DNA of 64,000 nucleotides. Source: Nitrospirales bacterium. GTDB taxonomy: Bacteria > Nitrospirota > Nitrospiria > Nitrospirales > UBA8639. Shown here in pieces: positions 18,932 through 26,928 of this stretch. A program made the translations under genes and the position numbers. The stretch's first letter is position 1, and every line of letters begins with the position of its first letter. The notes beneath the pieces are model-generated. The model searched no databases and was not told where the DNA came from. It saw nothing but the letters and a program-made list of their open reading frames with translations. The stretch spans positions 62,001 to 126,000 of the forward strand of contig JAJDBM010000061.1 in NCBI GenBank assembly GCA_029261355.1, read 5' to 3'.

Positions 18932-19639
18932 ATGGCCAGTAGTGAAGCACCACCAAAACGTCAATTCGTCAATTTCGGTTATTACAAAGTCGACCCTCAG
19001 TGGCGACGCCTGCCTAAAGATGAACGAGACGCAGGGAAACAGGAATTCATTCAAGCCATTGAGGAGTATATTGGGAAAGTCATCGTGGTACCTTATTCAA
19101 CGATCGGCATTCGCGGTGACTGCGATTTCCTGCTCTGGCGGATAAGCTACGAACTGGAGCTCTTTCAAGAAATGTCCGCGAAGATGTTGGCGACAGGGTT
19201 AGGGAAATACTTAACCAGCCCCTACTCGTATCTCTCAATGACCAAGCGTTCCGTCTACGTTGACAATCATATCCATGAAGGCCAAGAAAGTCGCCGTCTC
19301 AAAATCACCCCTGGTCGGGCAAAGTATATTTTCGTGTACCCGTTTGAAAAAACACGTGAATGGTACCTCCTGACAAAAGCAGCTCGGCAAGGCATGATGG
19401 ATGAACATATTGAAATTGGTCATCGCTATCCATCAGTTAAGCTCAATACGACCTATTCCTTTGGACTAGACGACCAAGAGTTTGTGGTGGCATTTGAAAC
19501 CGATTCACCCGAGGACTTCTTAGATTTAGTCATGGCACTACGTGAAGCCGAAGGTAGTCGATACACAAAACGTGATATTCCAATTTTCACATGTATTATG
19601 AAAAACTTAAAAGACATGGTTGATACATTAGGCGGATAA
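18932..19639 (+). CDS. hemQ: Chlorite-dismutase-family haem protein, probably coproheme decarboxylase (ChdC/HemQ)
   Basis: 235 aa, a full-length chlorite dismutase (Cld) family protein. Seen: the second ferredoxin-like half with VYPFEKTREWYLL (Tyr136), proximal haem ligand His159 in MMDEHIEIGH, and TYSFGLDDQEFVVAFETD. True chlorite dismutases carry a distal arginine in a VKRKLYHSTG-like motif about 13 residues after the proximal histidine. Here that stretch reads VKLNTTYSFG with no arginine. Tyr136 is placed where coproheme decarboxylases have their catalytic tyrosine. I therefore favour the last step of the coproporphyrin haem pathway (decarboxylation of coproheme to haem b) over chlorite breakdown. 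GGAGG lies upstream of the ATG. It is a single gene; no other haem gene adjoins. Confidence 0.85.
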   Translation: MASSEAPPKRQFVNFGYYKVDPQWRRLPKDERDAGKQEFIQAIEEYIGKVIVVPYSTIGIRGDCDFLLWRISYELELFQEMSAKMLATGLGKYLTSPYSYLSMTKRSVYVDNHIHEGQESRRLKITPGRAKYIFVYPFEKTREWYLLTKAARQGMMDEHIEIGHRYPSVKLNTTYSFGLDDQEFVVAFETDSPEDFLDLVMALREAEGSRYTKRDIPIFTCIMKNLKDMVDTLGG

Positions 19640-19848
19640 TTTACGATCCTCCCCCTTACATTCCTTCGTTTCTATACAGTCTGAGAATCGTCAAAAAGAC
19701 ATTCTCATTCCTTTCGCTTAGCAGGCCTACCAGTCGCCAATTCGCGTAAGACCCTGTACGCAAACATTTGAAATTGATGGCGTTTCTTGAAATATAACGT
19801 CCATCACCCTACGGGGAATACCTTCTTTTTGACAGCCTTTCTGTAGGT

Positions 19849-20115
19849 GTGGTATCTAAAATTATCATATTAGGAATGGATGCGGAGACAATGGAAGAAG
19901 AAACACAAAACACCCTTCTTGTTCGACGAGATAAAGATGGAGCCATCACATTATATGCTGATGAGGATTGGGCTATTGAACGTGGAGCAGATCCTGCTGA
20001 GCTCATCACTATTCCAATCCCTAGAGAATTGTATGTCTCAGGAACTGTACAGCAACTTCGCGAGCATGCGGCAACGTATTTAGAGTCGTTAGATGGCCAA
20101 AAAGGCACCTCGTAA
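19849..20115 (+). CDS. Small protein of unknown function
   Basis: Up to 88 aa. Starts at 19849, 19876 and 19891 are all in frame. The last (MEEETQNTLLVRRD) has GGAG close upstream and removes a hydrophobic, non-helical lead. The body is acidic with LYADEDWAIERGADPAELI and ends with an amphipathic helix (TVQQLREHAATYLESL). It is soluble and has no cysteine. It lies 51 bp before the 394-aa orphan on the same strand and is probably co-transcribed with it. I do not recognise either. Confidence 0.65.
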   Translation: MVSKIIILGMDAETMEEETQNTLLVRRDKDGAITLYADEDWAIERGADPAELITIPIPRELYVSGTVQQLREHAATYLESLDGQKGTS

Positions 20116-20166
20116 GGCTAAGCACCAAACACTTTTACCATAACGGATCATAAAGAACACATCTAT

Positions 20167-21351
20167 ATGCCATCTATAGCTTATAGCCAAATTGAACAAT
20201 CAGTGAATGGACTTCCGATACAAAGTCGGACGATGATTCGCCTCCTCATGATCCAATATTTCCCGATTACTCAAGAAGAAATTGAATATATGGCGGCAGA
20301 CCAACCTGACTGCCGTTTTATGTCAGGCGAACAACCGAAAGAAAAACAAGGAAACAAAGAATCAATCTTAAATGTCACGAATCGAGCCAATCAATACCAG
20401 TTGCTATTTAGACAAAAACGCGAGCGTCCAGGCCTCCAAATTGACTGTCTTGAACAACTCCTCACTCATACGAACATGGCGATCAAGGTGGCTGAAGAAC
20501 TCATGAAGTCCGAGTTCGATGTTGATAAAGACACGCAACAGCAGACAAAGGACCAAGCACTTACCTCCTTGGTTAAACAAGCGAAACGTCAACTGACTCG
20601 CTCAATCGAACAAAGTGAAATTTCTGAGGACGAGTATCAAGTTAAACGGCTTCTCCTGGAGTATCAGATACTTCTCAGACAACAAGAGCGCCAACGTCGA
20701 CGGTTGAAGGTGGCAAAACAGGACTACCAACATGCAGGGAGCACTCCCCTACAAGACCATGAAATCGCTCATATTTGGGGAATACCTCTAGGAAGTCTCG
20801 CTGCACGAAAAGTCAAAGCCTTGCACCAATTTCTCACAACAATTCAAGACCACTGCCAGAAATCCGATACACAGGTAACGCCATCGGCGTCCAATACCTC
20901 AGACGTTCGTCCAGACTACTGGCACGAAACCTTTCAGACATTATTGACCCTTCCGTTTGAACGATCAGTGGTCCCGTATAGTGGACAAGAACGAACTGAA
21001 GACATGCTCATGGAAAAGCTTCAGGACTTTGCTACGAGAATGATGACAGATGATGAAGAAACGAAGTTTTGGGGATCAATCACCAAAATCCATGATAGTG
21101 AGCATGACGGTATGTGGATATCTCATGAGCGAGCAATTTTTTCCTTACAAAAGCTCTCTGCCATTCTCAAGGAACTTGACCTGTCTGAAGAAGCAATTGA
21201 AGAAGACCTGCGAGGTCGCATTGCTCCTCCGACAGACCAAGAACAACTCCCTGAACCAGAACTGCCTGACGAAGATCCTGAATTGAATGTAGAAGCGGCT
21301 GGAATACTTCAAAAATTGGTAGGGGAACTAGACGATAAAAGGCGTGGCTAA
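20167..21351 (+). CDS. Large charged orphan protein, partly coiled coil
   Basis: 394 aa, soluble, no signal peptide. Residues about 85-200 are long charged helices rich in Q, E, K and R (for example LLLEYQILLRQQERQRRRLKVAKQD), suggesting a coiled coil. A central segment has HEIAHIWGIPLGSLAARKVKALHQFL, a possible helix-turn-helix-like piece. The C-terminal part is acidic (EEDLRGR, then a proline/glutamate-rich linker PEPELPDEDPELN). No family is recognised. The reading frame is long and intact, so the gene is real. It pairs with the small gene upstream. Confidence 0.75.
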   Translation: MPSIAYSQIEQSVNGLPIQSRTMIRLLMIQYFPITQEEIEYMAADQPDCRFMSGEQPKEKQGNKESILNVTNRANQYQLLFRQKRERPGLQIDCLEQLLTHTNMAIKVAEELMKSEFDVDKDTQQQTKDQALTSLVKQAKRQLTRSIEQSEISEDEYQVKRLLLEYQILLRQQERQRRRLKVAKQDYQHAGSTPLQDHEIAHIWGIPLGSLAARKVKALHQFLTTIQDHCQKSDTQVTPSASNTSDVRPDYWHETFQTLLTLPFERSVVPYSGQERTEDMLMEKLQDFATRMMTDDEETKFWGSITKIHDSEHDGMWISHERAIFSLQKLSAILKELDLSEEAIEEDLRGRIAPPTDQEQLPEPELPDEDPELNVEAAGILQKLVGELDDKRRG

Positions 21352-21422
21352 CTGACCTTTCACTGAATTCGATTTAGCAAAATCCATATCGCTCTAACTT
21401 CACTTTCAACAATGTCCTTAGA

Positions 21423-22658
21423 TTACGACCGCAGACTGGAGAGAATTTGAGAGGACCATTGAATTGCTTCTAAATAAGCATGCTGAATAACGGCAAGGTC
21501 TATTTGAGTGCTTTGCACGGGTTTCCAATCACCTTGTTCAAATGCCACTACACAATCCAATACCTCACCGAGCACACCCGTTCTATCTAATAAGGCATTT
21601 CTCACGTCAGTCGACAAAGGCAAGGATTTTAATATTTCCGGCAATTCACAATCAAAGAATCCATCAAGCACTGAAAAAAGTCCAACGGTAAAATATGGCT
21701 CGATTGGTTCACAATGAAGTATTCGCCCAAGCTGTTCACACATATGGGCCCGCACCGTCGCCGTGACTAACAATTCAAATGGCTTCTCCTCCATACTGGC
21801 CAGACTCATAAGTGTTACCCACATTCTGAGCTTATCGAGACCCACCATACAAGCTGCTTGCCCAATAGAATCAACTGTTCGAGGTAACCCGCAATAAGCT
21901 GAATTGACATAACGCAATAACTTATAGCTTAAAGACACATCCGCTTTAATTTCTTTTTCAAGCTTTGATATTTCGATATCTTTTTCTTGCAATTTTGACA
22001 ACAACATCAGAATTGCTATTCGATTTGCGGGAACTCTCGTTCCTGCAATGATATTGGGCTTACAGAAAAAATACCCTTGAAAGTAATCAAAACCCATTGC
22101 TCGACAAAACTCAAAATCCTCATGAGTTTCAACCTTTTCAGCCAATAACTTGAGTGGATATTGTCTAAGCCACAAAACATGTTCCTCGATTTCATCATGT
22201 GATAAAGCCATAATATCGACTTTCACAATATTGGCAATTGCGACGAGAGGTTGTAAGGACTCATGGTAAATAAAGTCGTCAAGCGCAATGATATATCCTT
22301 GTCGGGATAAATCAGTTAACGCCTCAATAATTTCCTCTGTAGGTTCAACATTTTCTAGGACCTCTAGGACGACTTGGTCTTTTGGTAGTGTTTCACACAA
22401 TCGATCCAGAATGAGGTTCGTTGTCATATTAATAAAAGCTAATCGATTTCCAACAATCTGTTCAAGCCCAATTTCTAACATTGTATTGAGCATGACATTA
22501 GCAGTCGCAGAATCGCCATCTGAAAAGTTGGCCTGATTTACCTCGCCTCCTCGATACAATAGTTCATACGCAAAGACGTCAACATCGGCACCATAAATAG
22601 GTTGGCGGCCAACTAGAGCCGTAGTACTATTTTTCAACACTGTTTCACCGATGGGCAT
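21423..22658 (-). CDS. EAL-HDOD signalling protein (YuxH type)
   Basis: 411 aa. An N-terminal EAL-like domain (residues about 12-205) opens with VGRQPIYGADVDVFAYELLYR and contains INMTTNLIL, VLEVLENVEPT and LDDFIYHES. The EAL signature is degenerate (ELL), as usual in this subgroup, so phosphodiesterase activity is doubtful. A C-terminal HDOD domain (about 205-400) has ISKLEKEIKADVSLSYKLLRYVNSA and GLDKLRMWVTLMSLA. Proteins of this layout are regulatory, linked to motility or second-messenger sensing. A single gene, no partner nearby. Confidence 0.9.
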   Translation of the reverse strand: MPIGETVLKNSTTALVGRQPIYGADVDVFAYELLYRGGEVNQANFSDGDSATANVMLNTMLEIGLEQIVGNRLAFINMTTNLILDRLCETLPKDQVVLEVLENVEPTEEIIEALTDLSRQGYIIALDDFIYHESLQPLVAIANIVKVDIMALSHDEIEEHVLWLRQYPLKLLAEKVETHEDFEFCRAMGFDYFQGYFFCKPNIIAGTRVPANRIAILMLLSKLQEKDIEISKLEKEIKADVSLSYKLLRYVNSAYCGLPRTVDSIGQAACMVGLDKLRMWVTLMSLASMEEKPFELLVTATVRAHMCEQLGRILHCEPIEPYFTVGLFSVLDGFFDCELPEILKSLPLSTDVRNALLDRTGVLGEVLDCVVAFEQGDWKPVQSTQIDLAVIQHAYLEAIQWSSQILSSLRS

Positions 22659-23110
22659 ATTTAAAGTCCTACCTACCTAATAACAATCGCCTAAATCCTT
22701 CACGAACAACCCTTCAAGACAACTATCCGAGAGGAAAAATACCTATGACACTTTACATGCATTTGCTAGAGGAAACAGATAGACCAATATCACTGCTATT
22801 CACGCTCATTATCGGCCCTAGAAACTCCCAGCTTGAGAATAATCAAAGCATGTATACAAAGCACTGTTTCGCTCTAACGAGTTGTTGACAGTCATGGGCG
22901 CATACATACCTACAAGAATAGTGAGAACAGGGAAGCCAAACAAAGGCATTCCTTTTTCTTTTATTTTCTCACTACATGAATTGAGGGAATACCTGTCCCT
23001 GTGGTATAGAAAGGATACGTTGAGTCCATGGAACAGGTTTTCAGGTAACTGAGTTGAAGATGGACAGCAGAACTACGTATATACTTGCAAATCATTGATT
23101 TCTTTGACGT
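22659..23110. other. Intergenic region before tRNA-Met
   Basis: About 450 bp between the EAL-HDOD gene and the tRNA. No coding frame with a ribosome binding site. It must contain the promoters of both neighbours. A 61-codon minus-strand frame that runs into the tRNA is not believable. Confidence 0.45.
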
Positions 23111-23186
23111 GGCGGTGTAGCTCAGGTGGTAGAGCAGCGGACTCATAAGCCGCGGGCCGGGGGTTCAAGTCCCTCCACCGCCACCA
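23111..23186 (+). tRNA. tRNA-Met (anticodon CAT), elongator type
   Basis: Complete cloverleaf read by eye: acceptor GGCGGTG/CACCGCC, D-arm GCTC...GAGC, anticodon stem GCGGA/GCCGC (its last position mismatched) with loop CTCATAA giving anticodon CAT, T-arm GGGGG TTCAAGT CCCTC with one G-U pair, discriminator A and encoded CCA (23184-23186). G1-C72 is paired, unlike the unpaired 1-72 position of initiator tRNA, so this is elongator Met. An Ile2 (lysidine) tRNA is less likely from the acceptor sequence. Confidence 0.95.
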
Positions 23187-23278
23187 TACCTATCTACGAC
23201 TTATGAATTGAAACTCTGAGTCACCCTTCATTTGTTCCGGTTGGGTTTCGAATTCTCCTTCATATTTCTGATTAACCT

Positions 23279-23446
23279 CCCCCCCCCAAAGTGGAGCAAT
23301 GCTCTACGCTACAGCCCTTCAACATAGAAGGGGAAACCATAAAGAAGAGCAAGTATTCGGAGGAACAGATTGCCCCTGCACTACGGCACGTAAATGCTGG
23401 AACGACTGCAACCAAGCTAACTTCAGGGTACTTAGGAATTCGTTAA
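23279..23446 (+). mobile_element. Remnant of an IS3-family insertion sequence
   Basis: A run of nine C followed by AAAGTGGAGC (23279-23297) resembles the C-rich outer end of some IS3-group elements. It is followed 42 bp later by a decayed start of an OrfA-type transposase. The downstream part of the element, including OrfB and the other end, is gone. It lies about 90 bp after tRNA-Met. The protein match is seen; the end assignment is inference. Confidence 0.55.
23339..23446 (+). pseudogene. Truncated IS3-type transposase OrfA
   Basis: Codons from 23339 read I-KKSKYSEEQIAPALRHVNAG and end at TAA after 35 codons. The start corresponds to the typical OrfA opening M-KKS(R/K)(F/Y)SEEQI, a helix-turn-helix domain, but the ATG has become ATA and the frame stops before the turn helix is complete. 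It is too short and lacks a start, so it is dead. Confidence 0.7.
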
Positions 23447-23662
23447 CAGAATATTCTCAAAGCAACGCACATACATATGCAGACATACCATCACTTAATT
23501 AACCTTACTCATCTTTCTCGAAGTAAGAAGAAGTTGAAACAACAAAGTCGCACGGTGACAACATTACTCGACGAAACGTCTACTCTGCACATAGATATAT
23601 TCGGTTGAAAAAAAAGATATTCCGAAAATATTTACCTGAAATCCCAGTCCACAATATTCACA
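23447..23662. other. Intergenic remainder after IS remnant
   Basis: About 215 bp without a coding frame. Together with the IS fragment it makes a 475-bp gene-free stretch after the tRNA. Nothing else recognised. Confidence 0.4.
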
Positions 23663-24568
23663 TCAATACGAAGCTGATGTGTGTTCAACTGCTACAGGTT
23701 CAATTGGAACCTCGACATACACATGGGTCCCTTGCTTCATATCACTGTTAATCTTCAATCTCGCACCTATCTTCCTGGCACGAGCAACCATATTCCCCAA
23801 TCCATTTCCCTGAGCTTTAACCAGGTCAACTTCAAAGCCATGACCGTTATCAAAGATGTCTAAGGCCACAACATCATGTCCTCCCTTCAATCTCACTCGC
23901 CCTTTTTTCGCTTCTGCATGTTGCTGGCTATTTCGAACGGCCTCTCGGGTGATGTGCATCAACTGAATGCTCTGGTCTTTGGTAAGACGTGCCGCAGCGC
24001 CTGGATCAATATCAATCTGAATCGGCAACGATTTGACTTGGCTCATCTCTTCAATCAATGCTTGTAAGGCAATACTAAAGTCTTTTCCGACAATCAGCCC
24101 AGATTTCATATTTTCTAGAAATTCTTGAATTGTGAGGGTCAGCGCATTCACCTGCCCAATAATTGTACTAACAGGCTTCCCAATCTCCAACGCTACCTGC
24201 ACTTGCTTTAAGGATCGTAATTGATCTTCGTGCTGCTGTTCGACAATCATTTGACGATCATGTAATACCTCTCGAAGCTGAGCATTGCGACTATAAACAC
24301 GTAGTAATGGCGCAACCAAAGCCACCCCTGTCATCAAGAGCAGAGAAATCACCAAGCTCACGAATGCCTGCATAAGGCTAGGGAATGCTGTACTTAAAGT
24401 TGGAAATTCTTCTAATAAGGGCATGGCGCACTGGCCAGCCAGAAGAGTTAACGCACCAGAAATCAATACCCAAGGAAGCGCCTGTCCAGTGCTTCGAATC
24501 AAACGAATGGCAAAGATGGATGCCAATCCATAGAAGACAATTGATATGACAAGAATAATGAACGACAT
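23663..24568 (-). CDS. Membrane histidine-kinase-like protein (NarX/HisKA_3-type ATPase)
   Basis: 301 aa. Three predicted membrane helices (about 1-22, 34-50 and 66-92) are followed by a coiled coil and an HATPase_c domain with N box REAVRNSQQHA (208-218), G1 DNGHGF (240-245) and G2 GNGLGNM (254-260). This is the NarX/DegS-like kinase group. The usual phosphoacceptor motif (ELHD after an ER-R-A stretch) is not where expected; a lone VLHD at 101-104 sits in the coiled coil right after the last membrane helix. No response regulator adjoins. It may be an atypical or degenerate kinase. Confidence 0.8.
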   Translation of the reverse strand: MSFIILVISIVFYGLASIFAIRLIRSTGQALPWVLISGALTLLAGQCAMPLLEEFPTLSTAFPSLMQAFVSLVISLLLMTGVALVAPLLRVYSRNAQLREVLHDRQMIVEQQHEDQLRSLKQVQVALEIGKPVSTIIGQVNALTLTIQEFLENMKSGLIVGKDFSIALQALIEEMSQVKSLPIQIDIDPGAAARLTKDQSIQLMHITREAVRNSQQHAEAKKGRVRLKGGHDVVALDIFDNGHGFEVDLVKAQGNGLGNMVARARKIGARLKINSDMKQGTHVYVEVPIEPVAVEHTSASY

Positions 24569-24884
24569 CGACTCAAATGTATGAATAACGCACTAAGGAC
24601 ATGCATCGGCATCCTCTTAGTACACAGAGTAATCCTAAGTACAGTTTTCTCGGATATACCCCACCTCAACTTAAAACTTCATAAAAATATCTGAGTCGGC
24701 AGTCTCTGTCATGCCCACTTCTGCCTCTACAATTTATCCCTTCTTTTGAGGTATTTACCCTCAAGGCACGACACAACCAGACTAGAGAACACAAATTGAC
24801 TTCCCAGAGGATGGAGGACACCTATTCCTCTCTTATTCTTCGCCTCTTCCAATGTTTCGTTAGATCAAAGACAAACCCAACCTG
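24569..24884. other. Divergent promoter region
   Basis: 316 bp between the kinase-like gene and the small secreted protein gene. No reading frame or convincing hairpin seen. Confidence 0.4.
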
Positions 24885-25247
24885 ATGCAACAACGACTAT
24901 CACCATTGGCCTTGCACCTTAAACCTCTTTTTGCAGGAGTCGTAGGGATTCTAGCCTGGACCCTTTCTATTCACATTGTCCCAATCACACTTGAGGCTCA
25001 GCCAATCAATATCCCACAATGCGATTCAACTCACACAACACAATATATTTTTGACAGTATGGTGAATGGCATTGTTACCCAAATGTACAATGATGGAGTT
25101 CTCCTCACAATCAGCATTAGTGACGACTGGAATGCAATGTCGCATGATTCGCGACGGCACCTGTACCACATGCTTCAGTGCCTCGCTAAGCAAAAAAACG
25201 TTGCACTTCACGTTCTCCCTCTCCCTATTCACACTTCTTCACCCTGA
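24885..25247 (+). CDS. Small secreted protein of unknown function
   Basis: 120 aa. An N-terminal signal or anchor (LFAGVVGILAWTLSIHIVPITL, cleavage near LEAQP) precedes a mature domain of about 80 residues with VLLTISISDDWNAMSHDSRRHLYHMLQCLAKQKNVALHVLPL. The pattern strand-WNxMS-helix-strand suggests a compact alpha/beta fold. Cysteines at 46 and 99 could bond. No strong ribosome binding site is present. It is convergent with the methyltransferase gene. Function unknown. Confidence 0.62.
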   Translation: MQQRLSPLALHLKPLFAGVVGILAWTLSIHIVPITLEAQPINIPQCDSTHTTQYIFDSMVNGIVTQMYNDGVLLTISISDDWNAMSHDSRRHLYHMLQCLAKQKNVALHVLPLPIHTSSP

Positions 25248-25319
25248 CGACATAGTGCCACTCGCCGAAATAATGCAGTATAAAAATGAACACGAAAGAA
25301 GATTAAGGCAATGGAAGGA

Positions 25320-26816
25320 TTAGGAATTTGCAGAAACCTGCATGTCGGAGAGAGATTCGCGGTAATACCCGACTAACCAATCAGCACGTAACGCACTGGC
25401 CATGATCAACTGCCGCTGATCATACGTATTGGCCCAATACACATACATGAAAGGACCAGTCAGACCTAACTCAATGTGCATCGCACGGCCATCAGTCCCC
25501 AAAAACGTATCCTCTTCTTTAATGACGCGATCTGGGAAAGATTGCCAAATTGTTTGGGCTGCCGAAGTGTGATTTTCATACCATGGGACAGATTCATGAA
25601 GTCCAGCCGTTTCCCGTATATCCCAGATATGCTGAACCGATTCCAAGATGTCCTCTTCCGTCATGGTTTCAAAACGAGTCAAAGACTGACCAAGTAAGAC
25701 CTCATCTCGAACGCTTCCCCACATCAAACCAAAAAATCCTTGGGATGTAGACACAATCCCAAAGGTCATAACACGCCCCCAGGTTCCAAGCTGTAATTGA
25801 CTCTGTCCCGAGTGAGTATTCGGCCGAACATTATGTGAAATGGATGACGGACCAATGTCTAATACCGAGCAGATGTCCCTCGCAACTTCTCCAGAACAGA
25901 CATACAGACTTTGCCCCTCTTGCCATTCAGGCTGCTCATCCCAAGGAAAAGCTGACATTCCGCTGCCTCGAACAACCTCATAAAGGGGACCATCTTCGAT
26001 GCGCTCATCTATCAAAGTATATGTGACCATTTTCGGCTCACCTAGATTTTGAAAACCTCGATGAGCCAGCACACGCTGAAAAAAAACTCGACGCCCTAAA
26101 TGTTGAGTCTTTTCACAGAGCAACAGTTTTCCATTCTTGGTTAATGCACGACACAGAGCATCCAATCGTTCACCAACTCCCGTACGTTCTTCAATGCCTT
26201 GCTGTAAAGATCTATCCTGAGTTCGATCAAATGTCATCCAATTCGTACTCGACAAACCAGGATCCACTTCTGATTGAAATAAGACATGCGTAGAAATTAA
26301 ACAATCATAAAGGCCTCTGATGACATCGCGAGGAATGTGCGCTTGCTCAAATCGTACATTTCGCAGCTGTCGTTGGGCCGCTTGCTCCGACGCCATGGCA
26401 ATAGACTGCGGGGAACGATCAAGTCCAACAAATTCAATGTCAGGAAAGAGAGTCGCCCAGAAAGTCGTTAGAATACCGACGCCACACCCGAAATCCAGTA
26501 CACGTTTTGCCGTAGCCAGCCTCTCCGCAATCGCCACACCAAGCTCACGAAAAAAGTGATAACGCTGGCTATATAAAACGGGAAGAATCTCAGGAGTCGC
26601 AGCAAGGTCATAGAAACAAATATCCCGACTGGAATCTTCTGCCTGTTGCCGATGTTGGGAAAATTGTTGAAGAGAAGAAAGAGTAGAGACCGAAAGAACA
26701 GTTTCCTGCCACTGATAATACGCGGCTTCAGTCTGAAACTGCTTTAATCCCCACGACTGCAAGTGATCGTCAAGCTGTCGCTGAAGTACAAAACTTGGAG
26801 ATGCATTCGTGGGCAT
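25320..26816 (-). CDS. SAM-dependent methyltransferase with unknown C-terminal domain
   Basis: 498 aa, cytoplasmic. A helical lead (1-95) is followed by a class I methyltransferase core: motif I VLDFGCGVGI (107-116), motif II acidic residue in FVGLDRS, and further motifs CLISTHVLFQ and GKLLLCEKT. Residues about 300-498 form a second domain (LYVCSGEVARDICSVL; WGRVMTFGIVST; FMYVYWANTYDQRQLI) that I cannot assign. The substrate is unknown. It is a single gene downstream of the ProA homologue on the same strand after a 112-bp gap. Confidence 0.8.
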   Translation of the reverse strand: MPTNASPSFVLQRQLDDHLQSWGLKQFQTEAAYYQWQETVLSVSTLSSLQQFSQHRQQAEDSSRDICFYDLAATPEILPVLYSQRYHFFRELGVAIAERLATAKRVLDFGCGVGILTTFWATLFPDIEFVGLDRSPQSIAMASEQAAQRQLRNVRFEQAHIPRDVIRGLYDCLISTHVLFQSEVDPGLSSTNWMTFDRTQDRSLQQGIEERTGVGERLDALCRALTKNGKLLLCEKTQHLGRRVFFQRVLAHRGFQNLGEPKMVTYTLIDERIEDGPLYEVVRGSGMSAFPWDEQPEWQEGQSLYVCSGEVARDICSVLDIGPSSISHNVRPNTHSGQSQLQLGTWGRVMTFGIVSTSQGFFGLMWGSVRDEVLLGQSLTRFETMTEEDILESVQHIWDIRETAGLHESVPWYENHTSAAQTIWQSFPDRVIKEEDTFLGTDGRAMHIELGLTGPFMYVYWANTYDQRQLIMASALRADWLVGYYRESLSDMQVSANS

Positions 26817-26928
26817 GGACAGAGCAAAAGGCTCAATAAAAGAAGAAGAGTCTATTCAAAAAGTGAATCTCGCGTATCAAGAGAGCAGGCCACTCTAGGC
26901 CTACCTCCCATGATTAGATGATTTTAAA

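Noticed and set aside
18932-19639. Functional chlorite dismutase
   Set aside because: Family membership is clear, but the distal arginine motif of true chlorite dismutases is missing.
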